From the NCBI RefSeq assembly GCF_030811455.1, contig NZ_JAUSQU010000001.1, positions 6,944,001 to 7,008,000 on the forward strand: DNA of 64,000 bases, in the 5' to 3' direction. Of this stretch, positions 17,248 through 26,354 are shown one piece after another (position 1 is the stretch's first letter; each line of letters opens with the position of its first letter). A program made the position numbers and the translations under genes. Source of the DNA: Streptosporangium lutulentum. Its GTDB lineage: Bacteria > Actinomycetota > Actinomycetes > Streptosporangiales > Streptosporangiaceae. Below the pieces are notes generated by a model that ran no database searches, was not told where the DNA came from, and saw only the letters and a program-made list of their open reading frames with translations.

Positions 17248-20115
17248 ATGCTGGCAGACATGATGGGTCGGGCGGTAAGTCCCGTCTTCGTAGGACGGAA
17301 GGCCGAGCTCACGGACCTGGCCGAGGCTTTCGGGCAGGCTCGCGGGGGAGCCGCGACGACCGTGCTGCTCGGCGGCGAGGCGGGGGTCGGCAAGTCCCGT
17401 CTGATCGGGTGCTTCGCCGAGCGTGTCGCGGACGACGGCGCGCACGTGCTCATCGGCGGCTGCGTGGAGCTGTCCACGGAAGGTCTCGCCTACGCGCCGT
17501 TCACCGCGGCGATCCGCCAGCTCGTCCGTGAGTCCAGCGCGGAAGAGGTCGCGGCACTGCTGCCCGAGGGCGGAGCGCGCGACCTGGCCCGGCTGCTGCC
17601 CGAGTTCGGCAAGCCGAGCGGCGACCTGGAGGGCGACACCGCCCGCGCCCGGCTCTTCGAGCAGATCCTCACCCTGCTGGAACGACTGGCCGAACGCCGC
17701 CCGGTGATACTGATCATCGAGGACATCCACTGGGCCGACCGGTCCAGCCGTGACCTGATCGCCTTCCTCAGCCGGAACCTGCGCACCGCGCCGGTCCTGA
17801 TGATCCTCACCTACCGCTCCGACGACCTGCACCGCCAGCACCCCCTCCGTCCGGTGCTGGCCGAGCTCGGCAGGCTGGACGGGGTCCTCCGGATGGACCT
17901 GCCCCGGCTCACCCAGACGGAGGTGGCCGCCCAGATGGCCGGCATCCTCGGAGCCGCTCCCGAGTTCGCCCAGGTCGACAGGGTCTTCCAGCGCAGCGAG
18001 GGCATTCCGCTGTTCGTCGAGGCGCTGATGGAGTGCGGCGGCGACTGCACCTTCCCCGACTCCCTGCACGACCTGATCATCGGTTCCGTCGAGCAGCTCT
18101 CCGAGGAGACCCAGCGGGTGCTGCGCATCGCGGCGGCCGGCGGGCTCCGGACGAGCCACGGCCTGCTGGCCGCGGTCAGCGGTCTGTCCGACGTCGACCT
18201 GGAGGCCGCGCTGCGGACCGCCGTCGCGGCCAACGTGTTGCAGGTCGCCGACGGCGACGCCTACGTCTTCCGGCACTCGCTGATCCGTGAGGCCGTACAC
18301 GACGAGCTCCTGCCCGGCGAGCACGCGCGGCTGCACGCCCGCTACGCCGAGGAGATCAGCAGGGACCGCACGCTGGTCCCGCACGGCCGCGCCGCGATAG
18401 AGATCGCCCACCACTGGTACTCCGCCCGCGACGACCTGTGGGCCCTCGTCTCCGCGTGGGAGGCCGCGGGCAAGGCCGCCAAGACCTTCGCCTACAACGA
18501 GAAGATGCAGCTCCTGGAGCGGGTGCTCACCCTGTGGGGCAAGGTCCCCGACGCCTCGGCGCGGATCGGCGTGGACCACACCACGGTCCTGGAGCAGGCT
18601 TCGGAGGCGGCCAACGCCTGCGGCGAGATCGACCGCGGCATGAAGTTCGTCAAGGCCGCGCTGGCCGAGCTGGACGAGGAGGCCGAGCCCGAGCGGGTGG
18701 CCGAGCTGTTCGTACGGCTGTCGCTGTTCAAACAGTCCAAGCGGAGGCCCGGGGCACTCGACGACCTCCGCTACGCCGAGCGGCTGGTCCCCGAGCCCGG
18801 GCCGGAGCGTGCCCAGGTGCTGTCCAAGCTGGGCGCGTTCCTGATGTTCAGCGGCGAGATAGCCGAGGGGACCGCGCTCACCGAGGAGGCGCTGCGGATC
18901 GCCCGCGAGCACGGTGACGACCCCCTTGAGGCCGACCTGCTGCTCAACCTCGCCATAGGCCATTCGATCGCCGGACGCCTCGACATCACGATCGCCCTCA
19001 ACACCACCGCCCAGACGATCGGCGAACGCGTCGGCTCCGGCCGCATCGTTCTCCGTGCCCTCGCCAACAACGTGGACGCGCTCAACAACATGGGCCGCTC
19101 GGCCGAGGCGGTCGAGCTGGCGATCGAAGGGGAGCGGCTGGCCAGGAAGTACGGCCGCCACCGCGTCTCGGGCACGTTCGTCGTCAACAACCGGGCCGAG
19201 GCGCTGGAGGCGCTGGGCAGGTTCGAGGAGGCGGCCGAGGCGGTGGAGGCGGCTCTCGCCATGGATCCGGTTCTGCGTCACCGGCATCACCTGCGACGTG
19301 CCCGTGCGGACGTCGCGCTCGCCCGGGGCGAGATCGACCTGCTCAGGTCCGTCCTGACCGAGGTGGACGCCTTCAGCCTCAAGGAGACCTTCACCCAGGA
19401 GCTGACGGCCAACGCCCGGCTCAAAATAGGTCTTCACCTGCTCAGCGGCGAGCCGCTGGCCGCGTTGGAGGTGGCCGAGCAGGTCGCGCGCGAGGCTCGG
19501 ATCATGAGTAAGCCCATGCTGGGGTGGCGGATGCTGGGCCTGCTGGCGGGGGTCTGCGAGACGGTCGAGGCGGTCGCCCCCGAGCGGACGGCGGCGTTGC
19601 GCGCCCAGATCGACGAGACCTGGCCCACGATGACCGTGGACAGCCCGGTCGCCGAGGCCTACCGGCTCGGGCTCGCCCGTGACCACGACGCCGCGGCGGC
19701 CGCCTGGGAACGGCTGGGCCGCCCCCTCCTCCGCGCCAAGTCGCTGCTCCACGCGGGGCGGGCGGCGGCCGGCGCGGGTGATCGAGACCGCGCCGGAGCG
19801 CGGCTGCGAACGGCCCATCCGATCGCCCTCGCGCTGTCGGCCCGGCCGCTGGTCACCGAGATCGAGTCTCTGGCCCGCCGGGTCGGGGTCTCACTCACCG
19901 AGGAGGCCCCGGCCGCGGAAACCCTGCTGACCCCGCGCGAGCGGGAGGTGCTCCGGCTGGTCGCCCGAGGAGGGTCGAATCGCGACATCGCCGCCGAGCT
20001 GTTCATCTCCGCCAAGACCGTGAGCGTCCACGTCTCGAACATCCTGGGCAAGCTGGGCGTCGCCACCCGCGGCGAGGCCGCCGCGGCGGCCCACCGCCTC
20101 GCCCTGATCGGCTGA
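17248..20115 (+). CDS. Large ATP-binding LuxR-family regulator (LAL type)
   Basis: A 955-residue transcription factor with an N-terminal AAA-like ATPase (Walker [10 protein letters not shown], 42-50; Walker [14 protein letters not shown], about 152-164), a long TPR-like helical middle, and a C-terminal LuxR helix-turn-helix ([16 protein letters not shown] through [16 protein letters not shown], about 892-955). Such regulators usually bind an inducer through the TPR domain and activate transport or secondary-metabolism genes. ATG 17248 is followed by two more in-frame ATGs at 17260 and 17263; the conserved part begins at VFVGRKAEL. The neighbouring genes give no clear target. Confidence 0.94.
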   Translation: MLADMMGRAVSPVFVGRKAELTDLAEAFGQARGGAATTVLLGGEAGVGKSRLIGCFAERVADDGAHVLIGGCVELSTEGLAYAPFTAAIRQLVRESSAEEVAALLPEGGARDLARLLPEFGKPSGDLEGDTARARLFEQILTLLERLAERRPVILIIEDIHWADRSSRDLIAFLSRNLRTAPVLMILTYRSDDLHRQHPLRPVLAELGRLDGVLRMDLPRLTQTEVAAQMAGILGAAPEFAQVDRVFQRSEGIPLFVEALMECGGDCTFPDSLHDLIIGSVEQLSEETQRVLRIAAAGGLRTSHGLLAAVSGLSDVDLEAALRTAVAANVLQVADGDAYVFRHSLIREAVHDELLPGEHARLHARYAEEISRDRTLVPHGRAAIEIAHHWYSARDDLWALVSAWEAAGKAAKTFAYNEKMQLLERVLTLWGKVPDASARIGVDHTTVLEQASEAANACGEIDRGMKFVKAALAELDEEAEPERVAELFVRLSLFKQSKRRPGALDDLRYAERLVPEPGPERAQVLSKLGAFLMFSGEIAEGTALTEEALRIAREHGDDPLEADLLLNLAIGHSIAGRLDITIALNTTAQTIGERVGSGRIVLRALANNVDALNNMGRSAEAVELAIEGERLARKYGRHRVSGTFVVNNRAEALEALGRFEEAAEAVEAALAMDPVLRHRHHLRRARADVALARGEIDLLRSVLTEVDAFSLKETFTQELTANARLKIGLHLLSGEPLAALEVAEQVAREARIMSKPMLGWRMLGLLAGVCETVEAVAPERTAALRAQIDETWPTMTVDSPVAEAYRLGLARDHDAAAAAWERLGRPLLRAKSLLHAGRAAAGAGDRDRAGARLRTAHPIALALSARPLVTEIESLARRVGVSLTEEAPAAETLLTPREREVLRLVARGGSNRDIAAELFISAKTVSVHVSNILGKLGVATRGEAAAAAHRLALIG

Positions 20116-20196
20116 CCTCCAGCTCCTCGGCGCGTCGCCGAACCACGCCTCGGGCACCGCCTCACCGCCCCGATGCGGCCTGCGGGCCCGCGGCTG

Positions 20197-20229
20197 GCAC
20201 GGGAGACTGATGTCCCGAATATCCCGTGC
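20197..20229. promoter_or_regulatory. Inverted repeat before a hypothetical gene
   Basis: GCACGGGA (20197-20204) and TCCCGTGC (20222-20229) form an 8-bp inverted repeat with a 17-base spacer, 32 bases before the next start codon. It could be the terminator of the LuxR-type gene or an operator; no T-run is present. Confidence 0.4.
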
Positions 20230-20260
20230 ATCGGCCATCGTGATTACGTAGCTTGATCGC

Positions 20261-20890
20261 ATGGACTTCTTCACCGCACCGCCGCCGCCCCCCGAGCCGG
20301 AGCCGGTCGAGGAGAGAGTGCTTCCCCCCTGGGTCGGCCCCCCGGATCGCATGCTGGGCGGCACCGTCCCCATCGAGCGGATGCTGTTCCACACCGAAGC
20401 GCTGGTCATCGCGCTCACCAGCGCCGTCGCCTTTCCCGAGGGCACGAAGCTCTACCTCCGGATGGCGGCCCGTCGCGTCGAGGGAGTGAACGCGGATACG
20501 TGGTGGGACCGGCGCGAACTGTTTTACGGGGGACCTCATCGCCACGGGGCCCGCCCCGGGCAGTCTCTCGACGACGAGGTCCTTCGCTTCGGCGTCCGCT
20601 TCCCCGACGGCGGCAAGGCGACAACCGTCGACGGCAGGCAGCACCGGGGCGAATGGCCCCCTCCGCGTCCGGAAGGTCCGCTCCTCCAGTACGGCGGCGG
20701 AGGCAGCGGAAGCGGGGGTGACCACTTCGTCTCCAGCAGCCGGAGTCTGTGGCTCTGGCCCCTTCCACCGCCCGAGCCGTTCGAGTTCGTGGTCGAGTGG
20801 CCCGCCTTGGACGTGCCGCTGACGTTCGTCGAGATCGACGGCGCACCGATCGTCGCCGCCGCCGGACGCGCGCAGCCGTACTGGCCCTGA
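20261..20890 (+). CDS. Hypothetical protein
   Basis: A 209-residue soluble protein with a proline-rich N-terminus (PPPPPEPEP) and a probable beta-sandwich: alternating hydrophobic strands include LVIALTSAVAFPEGTKLYLRMAARR and a closing FEFVVEWPALDVPLTFVEIDG. Similar hypothetical proteins occur across actinobacteria, often with the same ERMLF and FGVRFPDGGKA stretches; no function is known. The ATG has no clear Shine-Dalgarno, and TAGCTT (20249-20254), seven bases upstream, could serve as a -10 box of a leaderless transcript. Not recognised beyond that. Confidence 0.8.
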   Translation: MDFFTAPPPPPEPEPVEERVLPPWVGPPDRMLGGTVPIERMLFHTEALVIALTSAVAFPEGTKLYLRMAARRVEGVNADTWWDRRELFYGGPHRHGARPGQSLDDEVLRFGVRFPDGGKATTVDGRQHRGEWPPPRPEGPLLQYGGGGSGSGGDHFVSSSRSLWLWPLPPPEPFEFVVEWPALDVPLTFVEIDGAPIVAAAGRAQPYWP

Positions 20891-20931
20891 TCGGCCCGGG
20901 GCGCGGAAGGACAGAGGAACGGCCGGCCTGG

Positions 20932-21501
20932 TCAGACGACCAGGGGCTCGACCAGGAGGATGATCCCGAAGACGGCGAACGCGGCGGCGGCGCCGTACCG
21001 GATGACCTTCTCGGGCAGGTGCTTGCCCAGCATCCGGCCGACCACGATGGCCAGCGCGTCGGCGGCGACCATGCCGACCGTCGAACCGATCCAGGTGCCG
21101 AGCCAGCCGTGCTGGGTGGCCAGGGTGATGGTGGCGAGCATGGTCTTGTCACCGAGCTCGGCGAGGAAGAAGGCGACGCCCACGGCGATGATCGCCGATC
21201 GGGTCGTGCGATTCGCCTTCTCCGACTCCTCGTCGGTCAACTCGTCTCCACGCAGCGTCCATACGGCGAAGCCGAGGAACGCGATGCCCGCGATGATCGT
21301 GATGGCCGTGGTGGGAAGGAAATCGCCGAGCAGGCCACCCATGGCGACACTGGCCAGGTGGACGATCGCGGTGGCGATCGTGATCCCGGCCAGGACCGGC
21401 CACGGCTTGAACCTGGTTGCGAAGGTCATCGCCATGAGCTGACTCTTGTCGCCGAGCTCGGCAACGAAGATCACGGCAAGACTGATCCAGAACGCTTCCA
21501 A
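20932..21501 (-). CDS. GDT1/TMEM165 (UPF0016) family cation exporter, probably Mn2+
   Basis: A 189-residue membrane protein with six predicted helices arranged as two repeats, each carrying the signature ELGDK(S/T) (AELGDKSQLMA and AELGDKTMLAT). The family moves Mn2+ or Ca2+ out of the cytosol in exchange for protons. Start TTG 21501 is preceded by GGAAGGG at a spacing of 7; TTG 21504 is possible. A yybP-ykoY manganese riboswitch in the leader (21592-21702) strongly supports manganese export and explains its regulation. Confidence 0.93.
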   Translation of the reverse strand: MEAFWISLAVIFVAELGDKSQLMAMTFATRFKPWPVLAGITIATAIVHLASVAMGGLLGDFLPTTAITIIAGIAFLGFAVWTLRGDELTDEESEKANRTTRSAIIAVGVAFFLAELGDKTMLATITLATQHGWLGTWIGSTVGMVAADALAIVVGRMLGKHLPEKVIRYGAAAAFAVFGIILLVEPLVV

Positions 21502-21591
21502 CAAGATGCCCTTCCGCGCGCGCGACCGGGCCGGAAGGGTGCACCCGGGGAGTCGGGCACGGCTTCGGCCCGGCAGCATTGGTGTATGCCA

Positions 21592-21702
21592 ACCAGGCCG
21601 AAGGTCTCGTCCGCCTGGACTCTCATCGAATCCGAGGCCCGCGTGACCGGGCGCCGCAGGGCGCCAGTATGTCGATCACGCGATTGGGACTACTCCCCTT
21701 CG
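21592..21702 (-). ncRNA. yybP-ykoY manganese riboswitch
   Basis: Read on the minus strand, the leader opens with AAGGGGAGTAGTCCC (GGGGAGTAG at 21698-21690) and ends with GACGAGACCTTCGGCC, both hallmarks of the yybP-ykoY class. CCAGGC (21618-21613) can pair with GCCTGG (21598-21593) around the conserved GAGACCTTC. The internal arm (GCGTGATCGAC to GGTCACGCGGG) gives further pairing. It lies about 90 bases before the GDT1-type gene. In this class Mn2+ binding turns expression on. Confidence 0.85.
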
Positions 21703-21846
21703 GGTGTTTCTCTACGTGACCCTAACAGTCCGATCGCCTCGACGATTCCCGCGCGCGAGGATCTCGTCACCGACGATCACCACCGGACGGGGCTCCGGAG
21801 ACGGGCGGGGACCTGAGGGCGAGTGGATCCGAAGGCGGGCGGGGAT

Positions 21847-22884
21847 CTACAGGCGGGCGCCGACCAGCACGGGTTCGTTGACGAGGGTGACGCCGAACTT
21901 CTCTCGCACGCCGTCGCGGACCTCGCGGGCCAGGTCGAGGAGCTCGGTCGCCGTTGCCGACATTTCCGGATTTGTCATGGCAAGGGTGTGCTTGGTGGAG
22001 ATGCGGGCCGGGCCTCGCCGGTAGCCCTTCGGGAATCCCGCGTTCTCGATCAGCCAGGCCGCCGGAACCTTGACGGAGCCGCCCGGCATGTCCCAGCGGG
22101 GGAAACCCGGGGCCCGAAGCTCCAGCTCGGCCGCCTCCGGCCCGGAGAGGAGGGGGTTGGTGAAGAACGAACCCGCGCTCCTGGAGTCCGGGTCGTCGGC
22201 GTCGAGCACCATTCCCTTGCCCCTGCGCAGTTCCAGCACCGCCGCGCGGACCTCCGCCAGCGGCGCCCGATCGCCCGGGGCGACCCCGAGCCGGACGGCC
22301 AGCTCCTTGTACGTGACCGGCCCGGACAGCTCATCCTTGAGAAGCTCGTAGGTGACCGCCAGCACGACGTATCGCCCGGGATCCTCCTTGAACACGCTGT
22401 GCCGGTAGGCGAACCCGCACTCCCGCGCGCTCAGGTCGCCCAGCTCGCCGGTCCGGCGGTCGTAGACCCGGACCCCGGCGATCGTCTGCGACACGTCCTG
22501 CCCGTAGGCCCCGACGTTCTGGATCGGCGTGGCCCCGACCCGCCCCGGGATCCCCGACAGGCACTCGATCCCCGGCCGGCCCTCCGCCACCGCCCGGGCC
22601 ACCAGCGTGTCCCAGTCTTCCCCCGCCTGCACGGTGATCCGGTCGCCGTCGACCTCGACGCCCCGCGAGGCGACGCTCACGACCAGCCCGTCGAACCCCT
22701 CGTCGGAGACGACCAGGTTGCTGCCGCCGCCGAGCACGAGCACCGGCTCGCCCGCCCGGTCCGCCGAGGCCACCAGCTCGACGATCTCCTCGGCCGATCC
22801 GGCCGTCGCGAACGCCCTCGCCGGTCCGCCCAGCCCCAATGTCGTGTACGGCGCCAGCCGTACCCCTGCCAACCGCTCAGTCAT
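21847..22884 (-). CDS. murB: UDP-N-acetylenolpyruvoylglucosamine reductase
   Basis: MurB reduces UDP-GlcNAc-enolpyruvate to UDP-MurNAc with NADPH and FAD in peptidoglycan synthesis. The 345-residue protein has the FAD-binding loop VLGGGSNLVVSDEGF, GIPGRVGATPIQNVGAYGQ, the catalytic Ser in RSAGSFFTNP and the C-terminal Glu in LVNEPVLVG. The length suits a type I enzyme. ATG 22884 follows GGGGAAG; GTG 22896 would add four residues. The gene completes the conserved rpmG-hadA-hadB-murB neighbourhood, here with a glycosyltransferase gene inserted. Confidence 0.96.
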   Translation of the reverse strand: MTERLAGVRLAPYTTLGLGGPARAFATAGSAEEIVELVASADRAGEPVLVLGGGSNLVVSDEGFDGLVVSVASRGVEVDGDRITVQAGEDWDTLVARAVAEGRPGIECLSGIPGRVGATPIQNVGAYGQDVSQTIAGVRVYDRRTGELGDLSARECGFAYRHSVFKEDPGRYVVLAVTYELLKDELSGPVTYKELAVRLGVAPGDRAPLAEVRAAVLELRRGKGMVLDADDPDSRSAGSFFTNPLLSGPEAAELELRAPGFPRWDMPGGSVKVPAAWLIENAGFPKGYRRGPARISTKHTLAMTNPEMSATATELLDLAREVRDGVREKFGVTLVNEPVLVGARL

Positions 22885-22920
22885 GCGCTTCCCCACAGCT
22901 CGCCCGCCTCCGCGACCAGC

Positions 22921-24159
22921 CTAGGGGGCGCGGAGCAGCCCCAGGACGCGGTCGTAGGTCCGGCGTGACTCCCTGTCCCGGTAGCCGGGATCGACGTCGT
23001 GGTAGCCGCGGTGCCGTTCCTGGTGGACGGGGAGATCCTTGCCCAGGGCGACGAGAGTGCCGGGGAGCGTGAGAGAGAACTCCAGGTCGGCGTTGCGGTA
23101 GTACCGGGCGTCGGCGGGGAAGCCGCCCGCGGCGAGCGCGGCCTCGCGCCTGACCGCGAACAGGTGGCCGAGCAGCCCGCGGACCTCACCGGGAGCCGCG
23201 TCCACCCATTCGTGACCTCCCTCACGGGGGTTCACACCCCTCCATCCCGCCCCGGTCACGTCGTCCTTCAACTCCCCGACCAGCGGGGTGATCGCGTCTC
23301 CGTCCAGGATCGTGGAGGTCTCCATCACGACGTGCACGTCCGCCGTGTCGAGTCTCAGCAGCTTGGTACGGCTCTCGCCCCACCCTGCCGTGCCTCCCCG
23401 CCAGTGCGGCGTCTCGGCCACGTGCCAGGCCTCCACCCGGCGGGGGAACTCCTGGACCAGCTCGTTCAGAACCGTCCCCGCGCCGTCCATGTTTCCCAGG
23501 TCCAGAGCGAGGATCTTGACCTCGGTGCGGGCGACCAGGGCGCGCACGCACTCCCGGAGATCGTCCGGCCAGCCGTCGACCACGAGCCCGACCGTCACGG
23601 TCGGTGGCGCGGCCTCCGCCTCCGCGACCTCGGCCGGAGGAGTGATCGACTCGTCGAGCCGGGACACCGACAGACTCGCGTCCCACAGCAACTGGGAGGA
23701 GACCATCCGCTCGGCGTCGCCGCCGAGCTCGTCCGACCGCCCGACGAGCTCGGAGCCCTCGGGTTGCTGCTCGGGGGCGGCCTGGGTCTCGGCGACCCGG
23801 CCGGCCTCCTGGTCGCCGAGCCGTTCGGGTCTGCGGGCGGGATCGGCGGCCTCGGCGATCTTGCCGGAGTCGGCGGAGACGTCCCGGTCCGGCGCCTTCG
23901 GCGTTCTCGTCGCCTCCTCGCCGGCCTCACCGGCCCGCCCTGTCGCCCTGCCGCCCGTTTCGGGCACGGAGCCCACCGTGGGCCACACCTCGAAGGGCGG
24001 TCGGGGAATGAGCTCGAACCCGTCCGCCGTGTCGCGGACGAGCCAGCCCTCGGCTTCGATCTCGTCTCGGAGGGCGTCGGCCGTGGCGTGGTCGCGCTCG
24101 GCTCGCGCATCGGCCCGCTGCTCGGCGAGATCCTTCACGTACGGTGGTACTTCGTTCAT
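22921..24159 (-). CDS. Glycosyltransferase-like protein with CysS-type helical N-terminus
   Basis: A 412-residue protein in three parts. Residues 1-50 (AEQRADARAERDHATADALRDEIEAEGWLVRDTADGFEL) closely resemble the C-terminal helical segment of cysteinyl-tRNA synthetases. A charged low-complexity linker follows (about 60-185). The C-terminal part (VTVGLVVDGWPDDLRECVRALVART, then LDLGNMDGAGTVL and ETSTILDGDAI) looks like a GT-A fold family 2 glycosyltransferase with an AVRREAALAAGGFPAD acceptor-site motif. The usual DxD reads LDG or lies elsewhere, so activity is not assured. Role unknown; its place beside murB hints at an envelope link. Confidence 0.75.
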   Translation of the reverse strand: MNEVPPYVKDLAEQRADARAERDHATADALRDEIEAEGWLVRDTADGFELIPRPPFEVWPTVGSVPETGGRATGRAGEAGEEATRTPKAPDRDVSADSGKIAEAADPARRPERLGDQEAGRVAETQAAPEQQPEGSELVGRSDELGGDAERMVSSQLLWDASLSVSRLDESITPPAEVAEAEAAPPTVTVGLVVDGWPDDLRECVRALVARTEVKILALDLGNMDGAGTVLNELVQEFPRRVEAWHVAETPHWRGGTAGWGESRTKLLRLDTADVHVVMETSTILDGDAITPLVGELKDDVTGAGWRGVNPREGGHEWVDAAPGEVRGLLGHLFAVRREAALAAGGFPADARYYRNADLEFSLTLPGTLVALGKDLPVHQERHRGYHDVDPGYRDRESRRTYDRVLGLLRAP

Positions 24160-24283
24160 GTACGGACGCTACCCACGGACCGGGAGAAGATTCGGTCTCC
24201 GGCCCGCGGGCCGTGCCCACGACCGCCGCCGGGTCGGTCCACGGCGGCCGGACCACCGCGCGGGCAGGGGCCCGAAGCGCCGC

Positions 24284-24712
24284 CTACGAAAGCTGGACCA
24301 CCGCGCGGGCCCTGGAGAGCACCCGGGAGCCGTTGGCCTTGGCGGTCAGCGCGACCACCACGCGCTTGTCCTCGAGCTTCTCCTCGATGATCCCGCTCAC
24401 GGTGATGACCGTGCCCTGATCGTCGTCCGGGACGACCACCATGGAGGAGAACCGGACGCCGTAGTCGACGACCGCACCCGGGTCACCGGCCCAGTCGGTG
24501 ACGAACCGGCCGCCCTGGGCCATGGTGAACATGCCGTGCGCGATGACGTCGGGCAGGCCGACGGTCTTGGCGAAGCGCTCGTTCCAGTGGATGGGGTTGA
24601 AGTCGCCGGAGGCTCCGGCGTACATCACCAGGTTCGTACGGCGTACCGGATAGTCGACGGCCGGGATCTGCTCGCCGGTCTCCACCTCGTCGTATCTGAC
24701 TGTCGCGGCCAT
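24284..24712 (-). CDS. hadB: MaoC-like (R)-hydroxyacyl-ACP dehydratase subunit HadB
   Basis: A 142-residue hot-dog-fold hydratase with the catalytic Asp/His of the MaoC motif in YAGASGDFNPIHWNERFA and the GMFTMAQ helix. In mycobacteria HadA and HadB pair to dehydrate beta-hydroxyacyl-ACP in FAS-II; in non-mycolate actinomycetes the pair probably serves another acyl chain. ATG 24712 lies one base after the hadA stop, so they form one transcript. The longer frame to 24787 only overlaps hadA. Confidence 0.88.
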   Translation of the reverse strand: MAATVRYDEVETGEQIPAVDYPVRRTNLVMYAGASGDFNPIHWNERFAKTVGLPDVIAHGMFTMAQGGRFVTDWAGDPGAVVDYGVRFSSMVVVPDDDQGTVITVSGIIEEKLEDKRVVVALTAKANGSRVLSRARAVVQLS

Positions 24713-24713
24713 G

Positions 24714-25160
24714 TCAGCCCGCCCCTCCACGCTCGACGATGGTGTTGTAGGCCGTACAGACGAGCTCGCCCTCGACGGTCGAGACATCGCTCTTCACGGT
24801 GATGAACTCGTTGCGGCCGACGCTGCGGATGTCGGTCACGGTCGTGACGCCGACCAGCACGTCACCGGCGTGGATCGGCCGGCGGTACTCGAAGCGCTGC
24901 TCGCCGTGGACCACCATGGCGAAGTTCAGGCCGAGTTCGGGATCGGCCAGAAGCGAGCCGGCGTCCTGGCTGATGGCGATGGGGAAGGTGGGCGGCGCGA
25001 TCACATCCGGGTGACCGGCGGCCTGGGCGGCCTCCTTGTCCCGGTAGATCGGGTTGTTGTCGCCGATCGCCGTCGCGAACTCTTTGATCTTCACGCGACT
25101 GACCTCGTAGGGCGAGGAAGGCGCGGACGTCCGCCCGACAAAATCACGATTCAGAGCCAT
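24714..25160 (-). CDS. hadA: MaoC-like dehydratase subunit HadA (UPF0336)
   Basis: A 148-residue hot-dog protein of the FAS1-type dehydratase family. RVKIKEFATAIGDNNPIY and APPTFPIAI are typical; the hydratase motif is degenerate, as expected for the non-catalytic HadA partner that shapes the acyl tunnel. It lies upstream of hadB and downstream of rpmG, the order found in many actinobacteria. ATG 25160 is preceded by AAAGGAGCACG. Confidence 0.9.
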   Translation of the reverse strand: MALNRDFVGRTSAPSSPYEVSRVKIKEFATAIGDNNPIYRDKEAAQAAGHPDVIAPPTFPIAISQDAGSLLADPELGLNFAMVVHGEQRFEYRRPIHAGDVLVGVTTVTDIRSVGRNEFITVKSDVSTVEGELVCTAYNTIVERGGAG

Positions 25161-25419
25161 CGTGCTCCTTTGCGGATACCGAGCTGGTGAGGCCGACAGT
25201 AACAGAATGATATTCGGGATGACACTCCCGGAGTGCCACCAGGAAACCGTAACCCGGACCGCGCGGGCGCCCGTTACCGGCCATGGTCAACACTCGGGCG
25301 GGAATGCTGTGCGGATACGACAAACCGGCGCCCTCAATGAGAACGCCGGTCTACGTTGAGTTTATGAGTGTTACTGAAGAACCCGTCTCCCGCGGGGACG
25401 CGGGAGGCTTCGCAGAGAC
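25161..25419. other. Promoter region of hadAB and 3' region of rpmG
   Basis: A 259-base gap, relatively AT-rich for this genome (for example AACAGAATGATATTCGGG near 25200), probably holding the hadAB promoter. The rpmG terminator lies at its upstream end. Confidence 0.45.
25387..25406 (-). terminator. rpmG terminator hairpin
   Basis: CTCCCGC (25387-25393) and GCGGGAG (25400-25406) form a perfect 7-bp stem with a 6-base loop, 13 bases beyond the rpmG stop on the minus strand, followed by ACGGGTTCTT. Confidence 0.6.
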
Positions 25420-25584
25420 CTAGCGGGTCTCGCGGTGCGCCTGGTGCGTCTTGCAGTTAGGGCAGTACTTCTTCAGCTCAAGCCGATCCGGGTCATTGCG
25501 CCGGTTCTTCCGCGTGATGTAGTTGCGGTGCTTGCACTCCTGGCAGGCCAGCGTGATCTTGGGCCTAACGTCGGTGGCAGCCAC
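25420..25584 (-). CDS. rpmG: 50S ribosomal protein L33
   Basis: A 54-residue L33 protein with the four zinc-binding cysteines as CxxC pairs ([11 protein letters not shown] and YCPNCKTH). The start is GTG 25584 ([12 protein letters not shown]); the frame runs on upstream through the tRNA but that part is not coding. It is the Cys-containing (C+) form, the housekeeping type when zinc is sufficient. tRNA-Met and tRNA-Thr lie just upstream on the same strand. Confidence 0.97.
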   Translation of the reverse strand: MAATDVRPKITLACQECKHRNYITRKNRRNDPDRLELKKYCPNCKTHQAHRETR

Positions 25585-25662
25585 TTGGGAGTGCCTTTCT
25601 ACGTTCGGGACAGTGGACAACCCACGCCGGAGCCCTTTGTTAGAGGGGACCCGGGAGGGTAG

Positions 25663-25736
25663 TAGCGGAGGCCGGACTTGAACCGGCGACACAACGATTA
25701 TGAGCCGTTTGCTCTGCCTGGCTGAGCTACTCCGCC
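25663..25736 (-). tRNA. tRNA-Met (CAT)
   Basis: On the minus strand a full cloverleaf can be drawn: acceptor GGCGGAG with CTCCGCT, D arm GCTC/GAGC, anticodon loop CTCATAA (CAT), T arm GCCGG-TTCAAGT-CCGGC, discriminator A. No CCA is encoded. The first acceptor pair is G-T. The structure fits an elongator more than an initiator tRNA, which would have three G-C pairs in the anticodon stem. Confidence 0.95.
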
Positions 25737-25902
25737 TTTGGGGCCGACGAAATCGACCGACCCCGCAAGGATACCCGACCCGTTGAGTGCCTGCGTACTT
25801 GTGCAGGTCAGGGCCGTCGCTTCTGAGTTTTCCCCAGTATGCCCGCTCATGCACCGGGAACCTGGAGAATTTTCTGGATGACCACTTGTGTTCACCCAAA
25901 CC

Positions 25903-25932
25903 AAAGGCCCCAACCGGATGGTCAGGGCCTTT
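25903..25932 (-). terminator. Terminator after tRNA-Thr
   Basis: AAAGGCCC (25903-25910) and GGGCCTTT (25925-25932) form a perfect 8-bp stem with a 14-base loop, directly on the 3' side of tRNA-Thr and before tRNA-Met. On the minus strand it is followed by GGTTTGGG. It suggests separate transcripts for the two tRNAs. Confidence 0.65.
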
Positions 25933-25940
25933 AGGCTTTG

Positions 25941-26013
25941 AGCCCCCTTACGGAATCGAACCGTAGACCTTCTCCTTACCATGGAGACGCTCTGCCGACT
26001 GAGCTAAGGGGGC
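25941..26013 (-). tRNA. tRNA-Thr (GGT)
   Basis: Minus-strand cloverleaf: acceptor GCCCCCT with AGGGGGC, D arm GCTC/GAGC, anticodon stem TCTCC/GGAGA around ATGGTAA (GGT), T arm TACGG-TTCGATT-CCGTA, discriminator T. Length 73. Confidence 0.95.
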
Positions 26014-26354
26014 CTGTCCGCTTCGCTTGCGCCTTGCGGACAGGTGTAACCATACACGGCTCTGGAGCACGATGCGAAATCAATCGAGGGCCATCTGGAT
26101 CACCGCATGTCCGCCACATGAAGGCCCTCGGGCGAGCCCGTCCCGAGCCGTCTCCTCCACGGGCCAACGATGAAACGATCGGCAGAGACCGGACGCCGTC
26201 CGCGGCGGCCGGCCCGGCCGTCGGAGGGCGCGCGTTCACCGTACGAGCGTTGATCTCCCCCCGAGGCGGACCGGGAACGCGCGACGCGACAGGGGCGGCC
26301 CACGCGCCCCCGGCCGGCATTCGGCCGGCATTGGATCGATCTTCAAGGAGCACG
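26014..26354. other. Intergenic stretch, no gene seen
   Basis: About 340 bases between tRNA-Thr and the next plus-strand gene. Frames through it are open because of GC content but lack start signals. It must hold the tRNA promoter (near 26014-26060, AT-richer) and that of the following gene. Confidence 0.4.

Noticed and set aside
17041-19818. A 925-codon minus-strand frame opposite the LuxR-type ATPase gene
   Set aside because: Its composition is that of an antisense shadow in high-GC DNA; the plus strand has clear ATPase and LuxR motifs.
24284-25160. Two MaoC-like genes as a polyketide or PHA pathway
   Set aside because: The order rpmG-hadA-hadB-murB is a standard housekeeping arrangement and no synthase genes are nearby.
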